64,000 nucleotides of DNA from an uncultured Prevotellaceae bacterium. GTDB lineage: Bacteria; Bacteroidota; Bacteroidia; Bacteroidales; Bacteroidaceae. Made by a program: the position numbers and the translations under genes. Location: NCBI GenBank assembly GCA_947303855.1, contig CAMYZO010000003.1, positions 1-64,000 on the forward strand. The letters are read 5' to 3'. Positions 59,879-64,000 of the stretch are shown here, in pieces (the first letter of the stretch is position 1; each line of letters opens with the position of its first letter). Under the pieces are notes generated by a model. It was given only the letters and a program-made list of their open reading frames with translations, was not told the DNA's origin and ran no database searches.

Positions 59879-61341
59879 GGCGCGGCCCTCCTTTCCCCAG
59901 AAGCCCCATTCCCCGCCCTCCGGTAGAGCAGGTCATAGCTCAGCGTGATGCCTACGCGTGTGGGCCCCAGCCAGTTAAAGCGGTACTGCAGCTCCTTGAA
60001 GTCCTTGGCGCGGCCCGTCCACTTATAGTAGTACAGATCGTCATGGTAGCTGGGGTTGACGGGGTTCTCATACTGGAAGGGGTCGTGCTTGGCAGTGAAC
60101 CATCCCACTTGCAGGCTGAAGTCCAGTCGCCAGTGGCCATTGCGGCTGACGGGCACCACATACCCGGCCCCCACGCCAGCGCCAAACCCATGTCCGCGCC
60201 AGCCCTTGTTTTCGTTAAAGCCAATCTCAAAGAGCCCCCCATGGCCATAGCCCATCAGGTAAAGTCCGCTGAAGGCGGGCTTCCCAGAAGCCCCATTGGC
60301 CCCAAGAACCCCATGAGCCCCAAAATAATACCGCCCCTCCACCTGATAATTCCTAATCTCAAAGAACTTATGCCGCCCATAGTCCACCCACCAGGGGAAG
60401 TCCACCGAAGCGCCAAAGGTAAAGTGCCCGCCCTTAGGGTAGTACTCCACCGCCACGTTGGGTATGGGGCACCAGCGGTTATAGCCCGGCATGTAGACCC
60501 CGTAGAACAGCAGGTTCGTCTTCAGCGACAGCAGTTCTCGTCGCGGTAGGCGCGATGGTGTCGCCGGCAGCTGCGGCAAAACGGTGAGGTATAGTGAGTC
60601 GGGCAGCGGCAGCGAGTCGGGCAGCCCATGCGACGGCCTTTCTATGGCAATAGGGTCGGCGCCAGGCATTCGCCTGAAATAGAGCAGCATGCGGGCAGCA
60701 CGCAACTGCGGGAAATAGTCGCGCAGCAACCGCTGCCAGAGCTGTCCGTCCTCCGCACGCATCAGCCTGTCTTTCAGTTCGCCGTAGCCGTCGCTGCGGT
60801 GGTAATTGTCATAGAGCTCCTGTACAATCGGGTAGGCCGGGTCGCCGGCCCGCTTCATCATGATACAGAGCGAGCGGTAGTCTTCCACCTCCACATGCCC
60901 CACAAACTGTCTCTCGCTGACAGGTGTCTCCAGGTACTCGTTGAAGAAGTCGTAGAGAGCCTTGGCGCGGTTCACGCCCAGCTTGCGATTGTTTTCAAAA
61001 GGACCTTCGGGCGAGGCAGCGCCGCGCAGCAGCACGCGGTAGAGCTGCAGGCGGTCTCTGTTGAGCTGCGGTATCAGCTCGTCGCGCCAGCGGCGGAGTA
61101 GGGCGCTGTTCTCGGGCAGGTCGTACCTGTTGACCGTAAAGATCACCTTCGCCGCATCGTCGAGAAACTCCTCGTCGCTGACGGCGATAGAATCATCAGT
61201 TTCAATGAACCGGATATAAGGGAATTGTGCATAATAGGCAGAGTCGCGCATAACAGCAACATCGGCCATTGCCTTGCCTGGCCATGCGAGAATCAGGAAA
61301 AGCAGCGACAAGAGTGTATGTGTTATCTGACGTGTGCCCAT
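59875..61341 (-). CDS. DUF3575 outer-membrane protein with OmpA-like part
   Basis: A 488-residue exported protein, first gene of the pilus cluster. The signal peptide ends near WPGKAMA before DVAV. Residues about 45-150 resemble an OmpA-like periplasmic domain (LLRGAASPEGPFENNRKLGVNRAKALYDFF). From about residue 265 the DUF3575 beta-barrel begins: LLSLKTNLLFYGVYMPGYNRWCPIPNVAVEYYP, GRYYFGAHG and, near the end, VGITLSYDLLYRR. Proteins of this type recur next to DUF5119 and fimbrillin genes and may anchor or help assemble the pilus at the outer membrane; this is inferred. Two short 9-bp repeat tracts (GAHGVLGANGASG and GNGASG) lie in the coding region. Confidence 0.85.
   Translation of the reverse strand: MGTRQITHTLLSLLFLILAWPGKAMADVAVMRDSAYYAQFPYIRFIETDDSIAVSDEEFLDDAAKVIFTVNRYDLPENSALLRRWRDELIPQLNRDRLQLYRVLLRGAASPEGPFENNRKLGVNRAKALYDFFNEYLETPVSERQFVGHVEVEDYRSLCIMMKRAGDPAYPIVQELYDNYHRSDGYGELKDRLMRAEDGQLWQRLLRDYFPQLRAARMLLYFRRMPGADPIAIERPSHGLPDSLPLPDSLYLTVLPQLPATPSRLPRRELLSLKTNLLFYGVYMPGYNRWCPIPNVAVEYYPKGGHFTFGASVDFPWWVDYGRHKFFEIRNYQVEGRYYFGAHGVLGANGASGKPAFSGLYLMGYGHGGLFEIGFNENKGWRGHGFGAGVGAGYVVPVSRNGHWRLDFSLQVGWFTAKHDPFQYENPVNPSYHDDLYYYKWTGRAKDFKELQYRFNWLGPTRVGITLSYDLLYRRAGNGASGERRAAP
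59893..59916 (-). repeat. Short 9-bp repeat tract near the DUF3575 C-terminus
   Basis: Two to three units encode GNGASG just before the stop codon. Confidence 0.6.
60286..60330 (-). repeat. 9-bp repeat tract (GAHGVLGANGASG)
   Basis: About four units lie between two beta-strands of the DUF3575 barrel, where a surface or periplasmic loop is expected. Confidence 0.75.
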
Positions 61342-61381
61342 TTTTTATTGAAGTGTTTAATTTACTGCTTGTTTGAAAGAG

Positions 61382-61389
61382 CAAAGGTA
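61382..61389 (-). promoter_or_regulatory. -7 box of the pilus operon
   Basis: On the - strand TACCTTTG matches the consensus and lies about 41 bases before the DUF3575 start at 61341. No convincing -33 box was seen. Confidence 0.55.
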
Positions 61390-61507
61390 TAAAAAATTTC
61401 CATACGTGTGTACTTTATTAATATATATATCAATAAATTTAACGGGATTTAATGAAAATTATACAACCTGGCCTGTCCAGACAACTTATAACCCTCCCTT
61501 AATTCCT

Positions 61508-61808
61508 CAATTATCCGCTTATCCTACACCCGATACTGATTATCAGTGAGTTAGTCGGATATTATCCGCTTGCTATCCGCTTTTATCCTACACCAATTTG
61601 TCTTACCCACTCTGCCCCTTTCGGTTTTTCGTCCGCCGCTTTCGGACTTTTGTCCGAGCCTTTCGGACGGTGGCTTTCCGGCTGTTCTTTGGTTGTAGAC
61701 GACATGTATGTTCGGTGTTTGGTGTAGGATAAACAGCGGATAAGATGCGGATAATTTCCTGCTAACTGCCTGATAATCAGTATCGGGTGTAGGATAAGCG
61801 GATAATTG
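61508..61808. mobile_element. MITE-like inverted-repeat element, 301 bp
   Basis: The outer 39 bases of each arm (CAATTATCCGCTTATCCTAC and on) are exact reverse complements; the inner part of each arm is imperfect. Arms are 61508-61596 and 61719-61808. Each contains several TATCCGC and ATCCTACACC pieces. The 122-bp core carries repeated TTTCGG words. The 91-residue track ORF on the - strand spans it but has no coding signs. It lies in the 777-bp gap between the pilus operon and metG. Confidence 0.75.
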
Positions 61809-61866
61809 CGAATGAATGCGCAGCCCAAATAATGATAATTATGATAATTTCTGTCCATTCAATTTA

Positions 61867-61964
61867 GCAGCGGACTACAGGACTTCAGGACTTTTTCTTG
61901 CTACGGCTTTATTGGCAATACCATGAGAGGATAAAAAAAGTCTTGAAGTCCTGTTGTCCGCTGC
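61867..61964. repeat. 98-bp inverted repeat (31-bp arms)
   Basis: GCAGCGGACTACAGGACTTC pairs with GAAGTCCTGTTGTCCGCTGC and the pairing extends into AGGACTTTTT/AAAAAGTCTT, around a loop of about 36 bases. It is separate in sequence from the element at 61508-61808. It has no ORF. Confidence 0.75.
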
Positions 61965-62064
61965 AAAATGAAATGAGGGAACATCATATTGAACAACTAT
62001 TACTAAATTATGCAAGTTTTTAATGTTTTTCGTTTGATTCCTGCCAAATGTCGCGGAAAAAGTG

Positions 62065-62072
62065 TATCTTTG
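62065..62072 (+). promoter_or_regulatory. -7 box of metG
   Basis: TATCTTTG matches TAnnTTTG, 46 bases before the ATG. No -33 TTTG is found at the normal spacing. Confidence 0.5.
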
Positions 62073-62118
62073 CACCCTCAAACCAGATAAATAACGAAAA
62101 AGGCTAAAATAATAGAAG

Positions 62119-64000
62119 ATGGAACAGAAACAGTATAAGCGGACGACCGTAACGTCGGCCCTGCCCTATGCTAACGGCGGGGTGCATATCGGTCATCTGG
62201 CTGGCGTCTACGTGCCGGCCGATATCTATGTGCGCTATCTCAGGCTGAAGAAGCGCGAGGTGTTGTTCATTGGCGGCTCCGACGAGCACGGCGTGCCCAT
62301 CACGGTGCGTGCCCGCAAGGAGGGTATCACGCCGCAGGATGTGGTGGACCGCTACCACAAGATGATCAAGGACTCGTTTGAGGAGTTCGGCATCTCGTTC
62401 GACATCTACAGTCGTACCACCAGCGAGACCCACCATAAGTTTGCCGCCGAGTGGTTCCGCAAGCTCTACGACGAGGGCAAGCTGGTAGAGGAGACCACCG
62501 AGCAGCTGTACGACGAGGAGGCCAAGCAATTCCTGGCCGACCGCTACGTGATGGGCGAGTGCCCCCACTGCCACAACGAGAACGCCTATGGCGACCAGTG
62601 CGAGAAATGCGGTCGCGACCTGAGTCCCACGGAGCTCATCAACCCCCGCTCCACCATCAGCGGCTCGACACCCGTGCTGAAGAAGACCAAGAACTGGTAT
62701 CTGCCCCTGAACGAGTATCAGGACTGGCTGAAGCGGTGGATTCTGGAGGAGCACAAGGAGTGGCGCCCGAACGTCTACGGCCAGTGCAAGTCGTGGCTCG
62801 ACATGGATCTGCAGCCCCGTGCCATGACGCGCGACCTGGACTGGGGTATCCCCGTCCCCGTGGACGATGCCGAGGGCAAGGTGCTCTACGTATGGTTCGA
62901 CGCCCCCATCGGCTATGTCAGCAACACCGTTGAGCTGTGTGCCAGGGAGCCGGAAAAGTGGGGCAACTGGGAGAAATGGTGGCAGGACGAGGACACCCGC
63001 CTCGTTCACTTCATCGGCAAGGACAACATCGTGTTCCACTGCATCATCTTCCCCACGATGATGAAGGCACACGGCGGCTATATCATGCCCGACAACGTGC
63101 CGGCCAACGAGTTCCTGAACTTAGAGAACGACAAGATCTCGACGTCGCGCAACTGGGCCGTGTGGCTCCACGAGTATCTGGTAGACATGCCCGGCAAGCA
63201 GGACGTGCTGCGCTACGTGCTGACGGCCAATGCCCCTGAGACCAAAGACAATAACTTCACCTGGAAGGATTTTCAGGACCGCAACAACAACGAGCTGGTG
63301 GCCGTCTATGGCAACTTCGTGAACCGTGCCCTCCAGCTGACGAAGAAGTACTGGGGTGGGGTAGTGCCCGCCTGCGGAGAGTTGCTTGACGTTGACCGCC
63401 AGGCCCTGGCAGAGTTCAAGGACGTCAAGGAGAAGGTGGAGCGCCTGCTGGAGCAGTTCAAGTTCCGCGACGCCCAGTTCGAGGCCATGAACCTGGCCCG
63501 TATCGGCAACAAGTATATCACCGACTGCGAACCGTGGAAGGAATGGAAGGCCGCCCCCGACCCCTCCGAAGGAGGGGAGTGGCTGCACGGTCCGAAGCGT
63601 GTGGAAACCATTCTGAATATCTGCTTGCAGCTGACGGCCAACCTGGCCATCGCCTTCGAGCCGTTCCTGCCGTTCTCGTCGAAGAAGCTGCGCGACATGC
63701 TTAACATCGAGAGCTTTGAGTGGGAACAGCTGGGCCAGACCGACCTGCTGAAGCCCGGCCACCAGCTGGGCGAGCCCGCCCTGCTCTTCGAGAAGATTGA
63801 GGATGAGGTGATACAGAAGCAGCTTGACAAGCTGGAGAAGACAAAGAAAGATAATGAGGCCGCAGCCTATAAGGCTGCCCCCATAAAGGGTACCTGCTCG
63901 TTCGAGGACTTCGAGAAGCTTGACATCCGTGTGGGCCTTATCAAGGACTGCCAGAAGGTGAAGAAGTCGAAGAAGCTGCTGCAGTTTACCATCGACGACG
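62119..64000 (+). CDS. metG: Methionyl-tRNA synthetase (3' end outside window)
   Basis: The frame from the ATG at 62119 is open to the window end (627 codons); it is absent from the ORF track because it has no stop here. It charges tRNA-Met. Motifs: HIGH-type [14 protein letters not shown] (about 16-29), the zinc knuckle [18 protein letters not shown] (about 149-166), and the KMSKS-equivalent [13 protein letters not shown]. The anticodon-binding domain follows. After a Lys/Glu-rich linker, the C-terminal tRNA-binding (EMAP/Csaa) domain begins with [17 protein letters not shown], as in the long MetG form. A small insertion, [13 protein letters not shown], coincides with a palindrome. Confidence 0.97.
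   Translation, partial: MEQKQYKRTTVTSALPYANGGVHIGHLAGVYVPADIYVRYLRLKKREVLFIGGSDEHGVPITVRARKEGITPQDVVDRYHKMIKDSFEEFGISFDIYSRTTSETHHKFAAEWFRKLYDEGKLVEETTEQLYDEEAKQFLADRYVMGECPHCHNENAYGDQCEKCGRDLSPTELINPRSTISGSTPVLKKTKNWYLPLNEYQDWLKRWILEEHKEWRPNVYGQCKSWLDMDLQPRAMTRDLDWGIPVPVDDAEGKVLYVWFDAPIGYVSNTVELCAREPEKWGNWEKWWQDEDTRLVHFIGKDNIVFHCIIFPTMMKAHGGYIMPDNVPANEFLNLENDKISTSRNWAVWLHEYLVDMPGKQDVLRYVLTANAPETKDNNFTWKDFQDRNNNELVAVYGNFVNRALQLTKKYWGGVVPACGELLDVDRQALAEFKDVKEKVERLLEQFKFRDAQFEAMNLARIGNKYITDCEPWKEWKAAPDPSEGGEWLHGPKRVETILNICLQLTANLAIAFEPFLPFSSKKLRDMLNIESFEWEQLGQTDLLKPGHQLGEPALLFEKIEDEVIQKQLDKLEKTKKDNEAAAYKAAPIKGTCSFEDFEKLDIRVGLIKDCQKVKKSKKLLQFTIDD
63561..63577 (+). repeat. CCCCTCC/GGAGGGG palindrome inside metG
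   Basis: CCCCTCC-GAA-GGAGGGG is a perfect 7-bp stem in the coding region, giving DPSEGGE. A near-identical palindrome lies in the core of the element at 18172-18636. Confidence 0.8.

Noticed and set aside
61583-61858. 91-residue ORF across the inverted-repeat element
   Set aside because: It follows the repeat arms and the TTTCGG words; no family or ribosome-binding signal is seen.

Overview
The window looks like chromosomal DNA from a Prevotella-type Bacteroidales bacterium. The signs are many upstream regions with the Bacteroidetes -7 promoter box (TAnnTTTG), few classical Shine-Dalgarno sites, many lipoproteins, DUF4369, DUF3575 and DUF5119 proteins, and a fimbrillin (type V pilus) locus. 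The species cannot be named from the sequence alone.

Region 1 (1-18,140) is mostly housekeeping and mostly on the + strand. It holds the end of a probable haem-uptake (hmu-like) operon (an ExbB/MotA-family protein and a DUF2149 protein), argS, an RNase H, a large ABC transporter with a coupled lipoprotein, ribD (- strand), manA, a prmC-recX-comF operon, a small exported protein (- strand), pyrE, an SRPBCC-like protein, argH, a lipoprotein with a degenerate Rieske-like end, tRNA-Leu(UAA), an OmpA/TPR lipoprotein and a thioredoxin-fold lipoprotein without the CxxC site.

Region 2 (18,172-18,636) is a non-coding element built from two inverted arms of about 115 bp around a core full of smaller perfect palindromes.

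Region 3 (61,341 down to 18,692, - strand) is the most unusual part: a 43-kb gene cluster. In transcription order it encodes a DUF3575/OmpA-like outer-membrane protein, a DUF5119 lipoprotein, a large AT-rich major fimbrillin, a four-helix-bundle/coiled-coil protein, two minor fimbrillin-like lipoproteins, and two giant exported proteins of 4,013 and 7,395 residues. Both giants are made largely of a glycine-rich repeat (core VYGGG) that I read as a very long beta-solenoid. The smaller giant ends in a T9SS-like sorting tail. The larger has grown by tandem duplication of a block of about 5 kb. The inferred product is a surface pilus or adhesin system that displays very long fibres.

A 9-bp simple repeat (GGGGCTAAT-like on the coding strand) recurs at about a dozen places in this cluster. 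In one frame it encodes Gly-Ala/Thr-Asn linkers. In another frame it encodes Met-Gly-Leu runs that form the hydrophobic core of three consecutive signal peptides.

Region 4 (61,342-64,000) holds two more inverted-repeat elements and then metG (methionyl-tRNA synthetase), which runs off the window.
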